This document shows, piece after piece, positions 15,736 through 24,423 of a DNA stretch of 64,000 nt. Numbering within the stretch: the first letter of the stretch is position 1; every line of letters starts with the position of its first letter. The DNA comes from Haloferax litoreum (GTDB lineage: Archaea; Halobacteriota; Halobacteria; Halobacteriales; Haloferacaceae): assembly GCF_009674605.1 (NCBI RefSeq), contig NZ_WKJO01000002.1:62001-126000 (forward strand). The letters run 5' to 3'. Below the pieces are notes generated by a model, which did not search any database, had not been told where the DNA came from, and saw only the letters and a program-made list of their open reading frames with translations. A program made the position numbers and the translations under genes.

Positions 15736-16905
15736 ATGGAGTTCTCCCTGTCGGAAGAGCAACGGCTCATCAGAAAAGAGATTCGGCGACTCTGCGCCGA
15801 CTTTGGTGACGAGTATTGGCGTGAGAAAGATGCGGCCAAAGAGTACCCCGAGGAGTTTCACCAGACGTTTGCAGACCAAGATTGGTACGGTCTCACGATT
15901 CCCGAGGAGTACGGTGGGCACGGGTACGGGATTCAAGAAGGAATCATCGTCCAACAGGAGATTGCCCGGTCAGGTGCGGCGCACGCCGGCGTTGGTCTCA
16001 CGGGAACACAGATATTCAACTCTGCGCCGCTCATCGAGTATGGAACTACTGCCCAAAAGGAGGCGTACCTCCCCGGGATATCGACAGGCGAGAGCAGACT
16101 CTCCGTCGCTGTCACTGAACCGAACGCCGGATTAGATACGTCTCGGCTCGAAACGTTTGCCCGTCGAGACGGTGACGAGTACGTCGTCAATGGTCAGAAA
16201 GTATGGATTGGTGGTGCACAGCGAGCAGACTTGATGCTCCTCCTCGCACGAACGGAACCGCGTGACCCTGAACATCGATTCCGCGGACTCACGCTCTTCT
16301 TGGCCGAGTTCGACAAAGATCTCGATACGGTCGACGTCGTCGAGATGGACAAAGCCGGAAGAGTTGCGCTCGACTCGAACGAAGTCTGGTTCGAAGATTT
16401 CCGTATCCCAGTGGAAAACCGTATCGGTGAGGAAGGAAAGGGGTTCAAGTATCTGCTGACGTTTGCGAACTCCGAGCGAATTCTCGTCGCGGCGACTGCG
16501 ATTGGAATCGGTCTTGCAGCACTCGATAAAGCCAGTTCGTATGCATCAGAACGTGTCGTCTTCGACAACCCGATTGGGTCGTATCAGGGTATCCAGCATC
16601 CACTGGCAGACTCGTGGAGTAAACTCTCGCTCGCAGAAGCGATGACACAAAAGGCCGCCTGGCTCTACGACAACGGCGAGGAGTGCGGTCCGGAATCGAA
16701 CGCAGTAAAGATGCGTGCGAGTGAAGCATCTGTCGAGGCGTGCGAACGAGCGGTCCGGACGCTTGGTGGTATGGGTTATTCTGAAGAGTACGACGTCGCA
16801 CGGTATTGGCGTGAATCCATCATCACCGTCATCGCCCCCGTGTCGAACGAACTCATCAAGAACTACATCGCACAGAAGGTCCTCGGACTGCCGAGGTCGT
16901 ACTGA
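15736..16905 (+). CDS. Acyl-CoA dehydrogenase
   Basis: A 389-residue flavoprotein, normal for the family. Motifs are 'LSVAVTEPNAGLDTSRLET' (signature 1), 'VNGQKVWIGGA', 'RTLGGMGYSEEYDVARYWRE' (signature 2 region) and a C-terminal 'RSY'. The usual catalytic Glu position should be checked by alignment; 'GGMGYSEEYDVARYWRE' is the C-terminal binding region. It makes an alpha,beta-unsaturated acyl-CoA, feeding the MaoC or crotonase hydratases of this island. I start at the ATG at 15736, with a TATTTTT box about 26 bases upstream; an in-frame GTG at 15721 is less likely. Confidence 0.93.
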   Translation: MEFSLSEEQRLIRKEIRRLCADFGDEYWREKDAAKEYPEEFHQTFADQDWYGLTIPEEYGGHGYGIQEGIIVQQEIARSGAAHAGVGLTGTQIFNSAPLIEYGTTAQKEAYLPGISTGESRLSVAVTEPNAGLDTSRLETFARRDGDEYVVNGQKVWIGGAQRADLMLLLARTEPRDPEHRFRGLTLFLAEFDKDLDTVDVVEMDKAGRVALDSNEVWFEDFRIPVENRIGEEGKGFKYLLTFANSERILVAATAIGIGLAALDKASSYASERVVFDNPIGSYQGIQHPLADSWSKLSLAEAMTQKAAWLYDNGEECGPESNAVKMRASEASVEACERAVRTLGGMGYSEEYDVARYWRESIITVIAPVSNELIKNYIAQKVLGLPRSY

Positions 16906-16971
16906 GCGATGTGTGTTGGCATGTGACACGTTAGCGAAAGCATTTTACTGTACTGCCGCAACTGACAACCT

Positions 16972-17904
16972 ATGTCATCGGCACTCCGAGACAATCTCCC
17001 AAAGTTGTGGAAACGGATTCCAAACTTTGGAAAAAACCGAGTAGTTCGGACGGTCCTCTCTGACCGCGAACTCATGGTGTATGGTGGATTCTTGTTGCTC
17101 ATCGTCTTTCTGGGGATCTTCGGTGAAGCGATCGCCCCCTACGACTACGAAGCGACACAGTACGCTGCTGATGGAACTCTCCTCCGGGCTGCACCACCTT
17201 CGATTGCGCATCCACTTGGAACAACCGACACTGGCCAAGACGTCCTCTCGCGCATCATCATCGGTGCGCGCCCGACAGTCGTCACAGGAATCGTCGGGGG
17301 CACACTCATCATCACCTTGGGAACCCTTATCGGAGTGTCAGCAGGGTTCTTTGGAGGATGGGTCGGTAACATCCTCATGCGTCTTACTGACTTTGTCTAC
17401 GGGGTGCCACTCATCCCCTTCGCAATCGTACTGCTGGCGATGCTCGGATTCGGTCTCTACACGTCGATTCTCGCGATCGGGTTTATCCTCTGGCGTGGGT
17501 CTGCTCGCGTGCTTCGATCCCAAGTTCTCCAAATCAAGCAGCGGCCATTCATCACTGCAGCGAGGGCGACAGGTATGAGTTCGACGATGATTATCCGTCG
17601 ACACATCCTCCCCAACATCGCTCCGATGATACTCCTCTTCTTCTCGCTTGGAATCGGGTACTCGATAGTGACGCAGGCTGGACTCGCGTTCATCGGCGTC
17701 TCGAACCCGTTCCTTCCATCGTGGGGAGTAATGATTCGCAACGCCTACACGTCGGGATACGCCGACGTGGCGTGGTGGTGGTCTGTGCCACCAGGTGTAC
17801 TTATCTCACTGACCGTCCTATCGGCGTTCATGTTCGGACGGAAGTACGAGGAGATATCTGGTGGCTCTGACCCCGGAGAGGACGTATTCGTCCAGGGTGG
17901 GTAA
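16972..17904 (+). CDS. ABC transporter permease, DppC/OppC type
   Basis: A 310-residue membrane protein with an N-terminal OppC-type segment ('LMVYGGFLLLIVFLGIFGEAIAPYD'), 'HPLGTTDTGQDVLSRI' and the BPD_transp_1 domain. The EAA-loop equivalent is 'AARATGMSSTMIIRRHILPN'. About six membrane helices are visible. It is the first gene of the import operon C-D-F-micro-B, led by a TTTTACTG TATA-like box 26 bases upstream. It forms the transmembrane channel with the DppB-type protein at 20079. Confidence 0.93.
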   Translation: MSSALRDNLPKLWKRIPNFGKNRVVRTVLSDRELMVYGGFLLLIVFLGIFGEAIAPYDYEATQYAADGTLLRAAPPSIAHPLGTTDTGQDVLSRIIIGARPTVVTGIVGGTLIITLGTLIGVSAGFFGGWVGNILMRLTDFVYGVPLIPFAIVLLAMLGFGLYTSILAIGFILWRGSARVLRSQVLQIKQRPFITAARATGMSSTMIIRRHILPNIAPMILLFFSLGIGYSIVTQAGLAFIGVSNPFLPSWGVMIRNAYTSGYADVAWWWSVPPGVLISLTVLSAFMFGRKYEEISGGSDPGEDVFVQGG

Positions 17905-17906
17905 CG

Positions 17907-18956
17907 ATGGGTGCACCACTCTTGGAAGTCGAAGACCTCACCATCCAGTATAAGACGTCGTCCGGTCCGGTTACGGCAGTCTCTGGTGTGACCTTCACCG
18001 TCGAGGAAGCCGAGTATTTCGGGCTCGTCGGCGAATCAGGATGCGGGAAGAGCACCATCGCCAAATCCCTCATCGGCGGGCTCGACGAGAATGGCTCTAT
18101 CGTCGGAGGGACGATCAAATACCGAGGTGAAGAGATTCAAGACTTCTCGGACGCTCAGCTCAGCGAGCGGATTCGGTGGAAAGAAATCTCACTCATCCCC
18201 CAGAGTTCGATGAACAACCTCGACCCCTTACAGCGCGTGAGTGAGCAAGCGGTCGAAATTGCGCGAACACACAGCGACATGTCGAAAGCGGAGGCTCTCG
18301 AGCGGTTCGGTGAGCTGTTCGAGACAGTCGGATTACAACCGTCCCGGATTCACGACTACCCACACCAGTTTTCGGGTGGGATGCAACAGCGTGCGGTCAT
18401 CGCGCTTGCGTTGTTCATGGAGCCATCTCTCATCATCGCAGACGAACCGACGACAGCGCTCGACGTCATCATGCAAGACCAGATATTCAAGTACCTCGAT
18501 GCGATGAAAGACGAGTTCGAGACGAGCATGCTTCTCATCACGCACGACATCAGTCTCGTCTTCGAGTCGTGCCAGAGCATGGCGGTCATGCACGGTGGTC
18601 AACTCGCCGAGACTGGCACAGTCGTCGACCTCTACGACACACCGCGCCACCCCTACTCGATTCTGCTCCAAGAGGCGTTCCCAGACATCGAAGACCCGAA
18701 CCGTGAACTCGGGACTATCGATGGAACACCGCCGAGAATCATTGGGGATGTGAACGTCTGTACCTTCGTAGACCGTTGTCCGTGGGCAATCGAGGACTGT
18801 CACACTGCAGCACCTCCACTCGAGCAAGTCGAAGGGGACAGCAGACACGGAGTCTCGTGCTTCAGGATGGACGAAGTACACGAAGAATATGCTACCGAAA
18901 AACGGCCGGACATCGGAACGACAGTCGAAGAAACGAAAGCCGATGGAGACGCGTGA
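17907..18956 (+). CDS. ABC transporter ATP-binding protein, DppD/OppD type
   Basis: A 349-residue ATPase. Walker A is 'GESGCGKST', the signature 'FSGGMQQR', and Walker B 'LIIADEPTTALD'. The C-terminal oligopeptide-transporter domain has the Cys pattern 'CTFVDRCPWAIEDC' typical of the family's iron-sulfur or zinc-like motif. The start is two bases after the DppC stop. It energises uptake together with the DppF-type protein that follows. Confidence 0.94.
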   Translation: MGAPLLEVEDLTIQYKTSSGPVTAVSGVTFTVEEAEYFGLVGESGCGKSTIAKSLIGGLDENGSIVGGTIKYRGEEIQDFSDAQLSERIRWKEISLIPQSSMNNLDPLQRVSEQAVEIARTHSDMSKAEALERFGELFETVGLQPSRIHDYPHQFSGGMQQRAVIALALFMEPSLIIADEPTTALDVIMQDQIFKYLDAMKDEFETSMLLITHDISLVFESCQSMAVMHGGQLAETGTVVDLYDTPRHPYSILLQEAFPDIEDPNRELGTIDGTPPRIIGDVNVCTFVDRCPWAIEDCHTAAPPLEQVEGDSRHGVSCFRMDEVHEEYATEKRPDIGTTVEETKADGDA

Positions 18957-18958
18957 AG

Positions 18959-20011
18959 ATGACAGATGAACCTATCCTCGAGGTGAGAGACCTCAGAAAG
19001 TACTTCGCACAGAACCGTTCGCTCGGAGACATGGCACTCGGGCGAAAAAAAGACAAAATCCAAGCGGTCGACGACGTCTCGTTCGACTTACGTCGCAACG
19101 AAGTCAAAGGGATCATCGGCGAATCCGGATGTGGAAAGACGACGCTTTTGATGACACTCCTCGGCCTCCACGAAAAGTCCGGTGGTGAGATTCTGTTCAA
19201 CGGTCGAGATTACAGCGAGTTCGACAAGGAAGACTGGAAGCGGTTCCGTCGGAGTGTCCAGGTAATCTTCCAGGACCCGTTCGACTCGCTCGACCCGAAA
19301 ATGACTGTCAAGCAGACGCTCGAAATCCCGCTGGAAGTCCACGGAATCGGCGACCGAGAAGAACGAATCCGGGACACGCTCGATATGGTCGAACTGAGAC
19401 CAGCAGACAGGTACATCGACCGCTATCCGAACCAGCTCAGTGGGGGGGAGAAACAGCGTGTGTCTATCGCTCGGGCGCTCATCCTCGAACCGGATATCAT
19501 CCTCGCAGACGAACCAGTCTCGATGCTGGACGTATCGACACAGGCAGTCATCCTGAAACTCCTCTCTAAGCTCACGGAAGAACAAGACGTGTCGATGATA
19601 TACATCTCGCACGACCTCTCGACGGTCAGTTACGTTTGTGACGAAATCAACGTCATGTACCTCGGTCGTATCGTCGAGACGGCGCCGACGATGGACCTGC
19701 TTCGGTCACCGAAGCACCCCTACGCCGAAGCACTGATCAACGCGATTCCAGTCCCGAACCCACACAAAAAGCGTGAGCGAACGGATTTAGAGGGGTCGAC
19801 GCCCGACCCGATCGGACTCGGTGAAGGGTGTCGGTTCCGTGACCGGTGTCCAGAACGGATGCCAATCTGCGATACGACCCCCAAGTATCTCGAAGTAGAG
19901 AGTGGTAGACGTGTCGCATGTCACCTCCATTACGACCACGAGTCGCTGCCGCGAGACACGAATGGAGATGCTGTCGTATCGAAATCGACCCAGGCCTCAC
20001 CGCAAACATGA
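18959..20011 (+). CDS. ABC transporter ATP-binding protein, DppF/OppF type
   Basis: A 350-residue ATPase, with Walker A 'GESGCGKTT', signature 'LSGGEKQRV', Walker B 'IILADEPVSMLD', and the C-terminal 'CRFRDRCPERMPIC' cysteine motif. I start at the ATG at 18959, two bases after the DppD stop. A longer frame back to 18776 lies inside DppD and is rejected. Its stop codon overlaps the start of a 24-codon open frame (ATGA) that runs to the DppB start. Confidence 0.93.
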   Translation: MTDEPILEVRDLRKYFAQNRSLGDMALGRKKDKIQAVDDVSFDLRRNEVKGIIGESGCGKTTLLMTLLGLHEKSGGEILFNGRDYSEFDKEDWKRFRRSVQVIFQDPFDSLDPKMTVKQTLEIPLEVHGIGDREERIRDTLDMVELRPADRYIDRYPNQLSGGEKQRVSIARALILEPDIILADEPVSMLDVSTQAVILKLLSKLTEEQDVSMIYISHDLSTVSYVCDEINVMYLGRIVETAPTMDLLRSPKHPYAEALINAIPVPNPHKKRERTDLEGSTPDPIGLGEGCRFRDRCPERMPICDTTPKYLEVESGRRVACHLHYDHESLPRDTNGDAVVSKSTQASPQT

Positions 20012-20082
20012 ACGAAAACGCACTACACAACACCACCGGAACCGCTCGGAATAGCGCTGAGAACACAGGAGCACGCCGATGA
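20008..20082 (+). CDS. 24-codon linker open reading frame inside the Dpp operon
   Basis: An ATG at 20008 overlaps the DppF stop (ATGA), and its TGA at 20080-20082 overlaps the DppB ATG at 20079 (ATGA again). The predicted peptide has 24 polar residues rich in Asn, Thr, Ala and Arg, with no membrane segment. It may be a translated relay that passes ribosomes from DppF to DppB, a remnant of an eroded gene end, or chance. Both overlaps are exact in the sequence. Confidence 0.4.
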   Translation: MNENALHNTTGTARNSAENTGARR

Positions 20083-21065
20083 GTAAATCGAAGTTCATCG
20101 TCGTTCGGTCACTGCAGGTCGTCGTGATGATGTGGCTCATCCTCTCGTTCCTGTTTTTCTTCTTCCGGCTCATGCCGGGGAGCTTCGAGGACATCATGAT
20201 GTTCCAAGGCGTCAGGCCGGAACAGATCGAAGTCTTCCGGCAGAAATGGGGGCTGAACGACCCCTTGTACGTCCAGTACTACCGCTACATCGTCAACTTC
20301 GCCACGGGCGACGTTGGGATGTCACTCCGGGTCCGTCAGCCAGTCTGGGAGGTCGTCAAGATGCGTATCTTCAATTCGTTCATCCTCATCGCCCCCGGTA
20401 TCACGCTCGGATACATCATTGGTTCCATCGTGGGAACGCTCATCGGCACGAACCGTGGAAGCCGGTTCGAGCGCTTCGGCGTCATGGCGACGATCTTCAT
20501 CGGGACGCTCCCCGTGTTCTTCCTCGGAATTCTGATGATCATCGTCTTCTCGGGATGGTTAGGTTGGTTCCCGTCGTCGGGGATGCTGTCGCAACTCAAC
20601 GCCGGCCAATTCGACGGCCAAGAGTGGTGGCGTCCGTACACCTCACGGGACTTCATGATGCACTACATCCTGCCGTTCTCGGTCATCGCGATTCGGTACA
20701 CGAACCTGCCGTCTCTCATCATGCGGACGAGCGTCGTCGAAGTCTCCGGTCAGGACTTCATCTACTACCACCGCGTGACAGGGCTCTCGAAGCTCGCACA
20801 ACTTCGCCACATCGCAAAGCACGCGAGCCTGCCGGTCATCACAGTCTACCCGATTTCGATGACGCGCGCGCTCGGCGGCTTGGTACTTCTCGAAGTCGTC
20901 TTCAACTGGCCGGGAATCGGCTTCACTCTCGTCCAGTCGGTGTTGATGCGGGACTTCCCGGTCGTTCAGTTCGTCTTCTTCATCGTCGCAGCGTTCGTTC
21001 TCCTTGGGAACTTCGGCATCGACATCATCTACGGTATCATCGATCCCCGAGTCAGCGTCGACTAA
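20079..21065 (+). CDS. ABC transporter permease, DppB/OppB type
   Basis: A 328-residue membrane protein with the DppB N-terminus ('FFFFRLMPGSFEDIMM', 'WGLNDPLYVQYYRYIVNFATGDVGMS'), about six helices and the EAA-type loop 'HRVTGLSKLAQLRHIAKHAS'. It pairs with the DppC-type protein at 16972. Gene order C-D-F-B is unusual, since B normally comes first. It ends 11 bases before the convergent MmgE/PrpD gene. Confidence 0.93.
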   Translation: MSKSKFIVVRSLQVVVMMWLILSFLFFFFRLMPGSFEDIMMFQGVRPEQIEVFRQKWGLNDPLYVQYYRYIVNFATGDVGMSLRVRQPVWEVVKMRIFNSFILIAPGITLGYIIGSIVGTLIGTNRGSRFERFGVMATIFIGTLPVFFLGILMIIVFSGWLGWFPSSGMLSQLNAGQFDGQEWWRPYTSRDFMMHYILPFSVIAIRYTNLPSLIMRTSVVEVSGQDFIYYHRVTGLSKLAQLRHIAKHASLPVITVYPISMTRALGGLVLLEVVFNWPGIGFTLVQSVLMRDFPVVQFVFFIVAAFVLLGNFGIDIIYGIIDPRVSVD

Positions 21066-21076
21066 CCGGGGACTCG

Positions 21077-22453
21077 TTATGGTGTTTGTGTTGATAGGAG
21101 TGGGTCGACAACGTCGCTCACGTCCGCCGCATCTTCGATGGTCAAAACCGAGTCGAACGCCGACGGTGCTCGGTCTCCGAGTGTCTCTGCGGTACACTCG
21201 ATGAACTTTTGTCGCAGTTCAGAGACCGATATCGGGTCTACAGGTGACCCGGGTCGTGCAGACTGAGACGCTGTCACTGACTCTCCACTGGATAGTTCGA
21301 CGTGAACAGTCACTCCTGAGTCGTGATATGGTCGGGTCTCGTCGACTTCGAACCGGACCTTGTGACAAAGGTCCAGTACCAGTTCGTCATCGAGTGCGTC
21401 TCGCGTATACCCGGACAGCCCTCCAGACTCTCCGGCGAGCGCTCTCGCAACGGGATACCGAGTGGAGAACTTGGCCTCCTCAGGGGTCGATGGCACGTCG
21501 TACCGGAGGATGTCTTCGAGACGTTTCGGGCCAGAGAGCGTCGCGCGAGCGACGTCAGAAGCGACGAGTCCGTCTTCGACGAGCGCCTCCGCCGCTGCGA
21601 CGCTCGTGTGGGCTGCCCCACAACACGCATACTTCTTGAAAATCACTCCATCGTCCACCAGTGCGAACGGCGAGCCGAGTTCGGGAAGCGAATCGATGTC
21701 TGGCGTGGTCGTCCCTGCGTAGAGGTCGAAGAATCCGTATTCGCCCGAGAGTGCATCAGATGCTGCTGTGACACCGGCCGCAGCAGAGAGGGCCGCCGAG
21801 AGTCCACCTCTCGCAGCAGTCCCTGCGTGTATCGGTTTCGTCCCGGACCCGAAGTTACGACGGACCCCTGCCGCCGCTGATGCGGCAGCACAGAGTGCGT
21901 GCTGTGTCTGTTCTGTGCCGAGTCTGAGGGCGCTCGCACCCGCTGCCGCCGCTCCGAAAACACCCAACGTCGACGTTGCATGCCATCCAGCATCGTAATG
22001 GGAGGGACGAATTGCTGCGCCAACGAAATTCATCGTCTCGAACCCCGCCACGTACGCACAGAGCGCTTCTTTCCCTGATACAGACCGGCCGAGTGCCTTC
22101 TCAGAAGAACACAGCGCGAGGAGTGCTGGGACGAGTACTGCACTCGTGTGTCCCGGAACGGCGACAGTGTAATCGTCGAAGTCGAGACTATGTGCCGCTG
22201 TCGCGTTGGCAAATGCGGCGTCTGTCGGCGAGGCGTACGCGTCGGTCCCCGCTAGTGGAGATGGACCACCACCACTTCGCTTTCGGACAGACCGAATCGT
22301 GAGCGGGCCGGCCCCTTCTTTCGTCCCTGCGAGCAGTACACCTAGTGTGTCGACGAAACACCGTGCAGCAGTCTGCATCGCGGTATCTGGAACAGCGGTG
22401 GGTTCGAGTTCAGAGACGAAGTGAGCGAGCCGCTCGGCTGGTGTCTCAGGCAT
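21077..22453 (-). CDS. MmgE/PrpD family protein
   Basis: A 458-residue protein. The pattern 'RCFVDTLGVLLAGTKEGAGPL', 'ATAAHSLDFDDYTV' and 'GWHATSTLGVFGAAAAGASAL' is that of the family. Members include 2-methylcitrate dehydratase, cis-aconitate decarboxylase and epimerases of dicarboxylic acids. In this island it could handle propionyl-CoA carbon (2-methylcitrate cycle) or a dicarboxylate product; no methylcitrate synthase is in the window. Its promoter has CTTTTTACT about 27 bases before the ATG. The UspA gene behind it has a separate upstream partner. Confidence 0.9.
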   Translation of the reverse strand: MPETPAERLAHFVSELEPTAVPDTAMQTAARCFVDTLGVLLAGTKEGAGPLTIRSVRKRSGGGPSPLAGTDAYASPTDAAFANATAAHSLDFDDYTVAVPGHTSAVLVPALLALCSSEKALGRSVSGKEALCAYVAGFETMNFVGAAIRPSHYDAGWHATSTLGVFGAAAAGASALRLGTEQTQHALCAAASAAAGVRRNFGSGTKPIHAGTAARGGLSAALSAAAGVTAASDALSGEYGFFDLYAGTTTPDIDSLPELGSPFALVDDGVIFKKYACCGAAHTSVAAAEALVEDGLVASDVARATLSGPKRLEDILRYDVPSTPEEAKFSTRYPVARALAGESGGLSGYTRDALDDELVLDLCHKVRFEVDETRPYHDSGVTVHVELSSGESVTASQSARPGSPVDPISVSELRQKFIECTAETLGDRAPSAFDSVLTIEDAADVSDVVDPLLSTQTP

Positions 22454-22490
22454 ACTCGGTAGACGTCAGAGGGAGTAAAAAGTCAGTATG

Positions 22491-22934
22491 TCAGTCGCGA
22501 AGAACGGTCACGACTGGACGGGTCGAGTTGAGGAGTACCGACTGGGTTGTGCTTCCGAAAAATGCCTTCCCTGTTGGTGAGCGTCTTCTGGCTCCGATGA
22601 CGACGTAACGGGCGTCGACCGAATCGGCAGCACGGATGATTCTGTCTGCTGGGTCTCCGACGCGGCCCATTCCCGAGACACCGTCGAACGGCTCGTCGAG
22701 GGACTCTTTAGCAACTTGCTCGGCAAAGTCCGCTATCGAGTCCTCTTCTTGGATCACAGAGTAATCTTTGAACTCGTCGATAGTCTGGAGTTCTGCTTGG
22801 TGTTTTTCGAACTCCGATTCTGGTGCCACGTGAAGGACGACGAGTTCGTCGCCGTACGCAGACGCGAGGTCGTACCCCTGTCGGACGACTTCACTCGGGA
22901 TGTTTTTTCCTGTCGTCGCTGCCAGAACCGTCAT
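22491..22934 (-). CDS. Universal stress protein (UspA family)
   Basis: A 147-residue single UspA domain. It has 'MTVLAATTGKNIPSE' at the N-terminus and an ATP-type loop near residue 115, 'VIGARRRSPTGKAFFGSTTQS', which fits G-2x-G-9x-G[ST]. Its ATG overlaps the stop of the M29-like gene upstream (ATGA), so the two are coupled. The role in the island is unknown; Usp proteins often act as stress or nucleotide sensors. Confidence 0.9.
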   Translation of the reverse strand: MTVLAATTGKNIPSEVVRQGYDLASAYGDELVVLHVAPESEFEKHQAELQTIDEFKDYSVIQEEDSIADFAEQVAKESLDEPFDGVSGMGRVGDPADRIIRAADSVDARYVVIGARRRSPTGKAFFGSTTQSVLLNSTRPVVTVLRD

Positions 22935-23935
22935 CGTTCTTCGACCTCCGAAGCACGTTCGAATACTAATTCGGTGTCGAGAGCGCCATCGCGCACGATG
23001 GTGACCCCGTCGACCTCGACTGTGGGATGGGCGAGGACGCCGTCGAGGTGGATAGAACTTCGAACAGTTCCTCCAATTCCCCGGTTATCTCCAACAGCGA
23101 AGTGGACGGACCCTTGGACCTTCTTGTCCTCAGCGAGGTTTCCGATGAACCTCGCATCCGGGTTCGTCCCGATGGCGAACTCGGCGATATTGCCCGCGTT
23201 CTCGTCTGCATTTTCGAGGATGTGCCTGAGTTCGTCGGCCTCGGCCCCCCCCGAGACGTCGGTGACGACTCCGTCAGTGACTGTGAGGGTAATCGGTGTC
23301 TCGAGTTGTCCGATGTTGTCCATCGACGCGTCGATGACGATTGTCCCGTTTGTCGTCCCCTCGGCAGGTGATGTCGGCGCTTCACCTGTTGGAATCGCCG
23401 CTGCTGCTCGCCCATCGTCGTAGAAACGGCCATCGAGTACATAGGACCCTCGACCGGTGAGGTCCATCGTGACGTCGGTCCCCGCTTTTGATGTCACACG
23501 CGCCGTGTTCGCCTCGCGGAGGACCGTGCTGACTGCGGTGGTGACCCGGGTCAACTCCTCGTAATCGGTGTTGATGCCTCCTTCGAGCATCATCTCGGTC
23601 GTCACACCACGGAGAATGTAGGTCCGGGTGCCGACTGTTGCGGACGCTTGTCGAGCATCTGAGTGGGTCAGTGCTTTGGTCGTCACCGCGAAGACGATGT
23701 CGGCCGCTTTCATCGCCTCTGCGATGGTTGCCGGTGGTTCGTTGCCGTGTGCTTCTGCACGAGGCATCACGGAAAGCACTGTCTGTCCACCTGCTGCCCG
23801 AGCAGCGACTGCAAGCGGCGTCGCGACGTCCATCATCTCTGCATCAGTCACGACCAACACTTCTTCGTCAGGCTCTACTTCGGCCATATCTTCGACGATT
23901 GTCCGCGAGATGGCACTCAGTTCGAATGCTAACAT
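22931..23935 (-). CDS. M29-like metalloenzyme (NicX / aminopeptidase superfamily), paralogue 2
   Basis: A 334-residue relative of the protein at 6468-7469, with the same length. Conserved blocks are 'IAEFAIGTNPDARF', 'SVHFAVGDNRGIGG' and 'SIHLDGVL' (HxD metal pair). NicX-type enzymes of similar size open 2,5-dihydroxypyridine, while M29 peptidases are longer. The substrate is not known. A clear TATA box (23960-23967) and the ATGA-coupled UspA gene form a two-gene unit. Two divergent copies in one island suggest two related substrates or a hetero-oligomer. Confidence 0.75.
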   Translation of the reverse strand: MLAFELSAISRTIVEDMAEVEPDEEVLVVTDAEMMDVATPLAVAARAAGGQTVLSVMPRAEAHGNEPPATIAEAMKAADIVFAVTTKALTHSDARQASATVGTRTYILRGVTTEMMLEGGINTDYEELTRVTTAVSTVLREANTARVTSKAGTDVTMDLTGRGSYVLDGRFYDDGRAAAAIPTGEAPTSPAEGTTNGTIVIDASMDNIGQLETPITLTVTDGVVTDVSGGAEADELRHILENADENAGNIAEFAIGTNPDARFIGNLAEDKKVQGSVHFAVGDNRGIGGTVRSSIHLDGVLAHPTVEVDGVTIVRDGALDTELVFERASEVEER

Positions 23936-23959
23936 ACGATAGTGACCGATTGCTGGGGG

Positions 23960-23967
23960 TTATATTA
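23960..23967 (-). promoter_or_regulatory. TATA-like box of the second M29-like gene
   Basis: Minus-strand GTTAATATAA, centred 27 bases before the ATG at 23935. It is among the clearest TATA signals in the window. Confidence 0.55.
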
Positions 23968-24054
23968 ACTCTGCCTCCGGAACGCGGTTTGTAGGCCCCA
24001 TGTATCAACTGTCAGACGATATGCTTAAGCCGAAATACGGGGTGTGTTAACACG

Positions 24055-24423
24055 ATGTCATCGAGCAATCGAGACCCAGTAGAGATACTGCGAACGTACT
24101 GGCGCCACCTCGAGAACGACGAATTCGAAGAAGCAGCAAATCAGTTCTCAGAAGACGTCGTGTATCTCCATCCACCAGTAATCGAAGGCGTAACCGAAGC
24201 GATTGGTCGCGACGACCTCTTGGTGTTCTTTAGGGACACACGTGGACCACGAGACATATTCCACACAGTCGAACGGAAGGTTGTCGACGGTAACAAAGCC
24301 GGCGTGCTCGGTGTCTCTTCGGGAGACGACATCGATGGCGTCCACGCGTACGTCTGCTACCTCGAAGTCGAAGATGACAAAATCAAGTACTACTCGACCT
24401 GCAACCGGCAGGTCATCGTCTGA
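24055..24423 (+). CDS. SnoaL-like / NTF2-like protein, paralogue 3
   Basis: A 122-residue protein, closest to the one at 4463: 'ILRTYWRHLENDEFEEAANQF', 'YLHPPVIEG', 'GRDDLLVFFRDTRGPRD', 'DDKIKYYSTCNR'. A TATA-like GCTTAAG (24023-24029) lies 29 bases before the ATG. It overlaps the convergent MFS gene by 11 bases. As for the other two copies, the reaction is unknown. Confidence 0.8.
   Translation: MSSSNRDPVEILRTYWRHLENDEFEEAANQFSEDVVYLHPPVIEGVTEAIGRDDLLVFFRDTRGPRDIFHTVERKVVDGNKAGVLGVSSGDDIDGVHAYVCYLEVEDDKIKYYSTCNRQVIV

Noticed and set aside
20132-21094. A 320-residue frame over the DppB gene
   Set aside because: It is a GC-driven shadow in a second plus frame, full of Arg, His and Pro. DppB is unambiguous.
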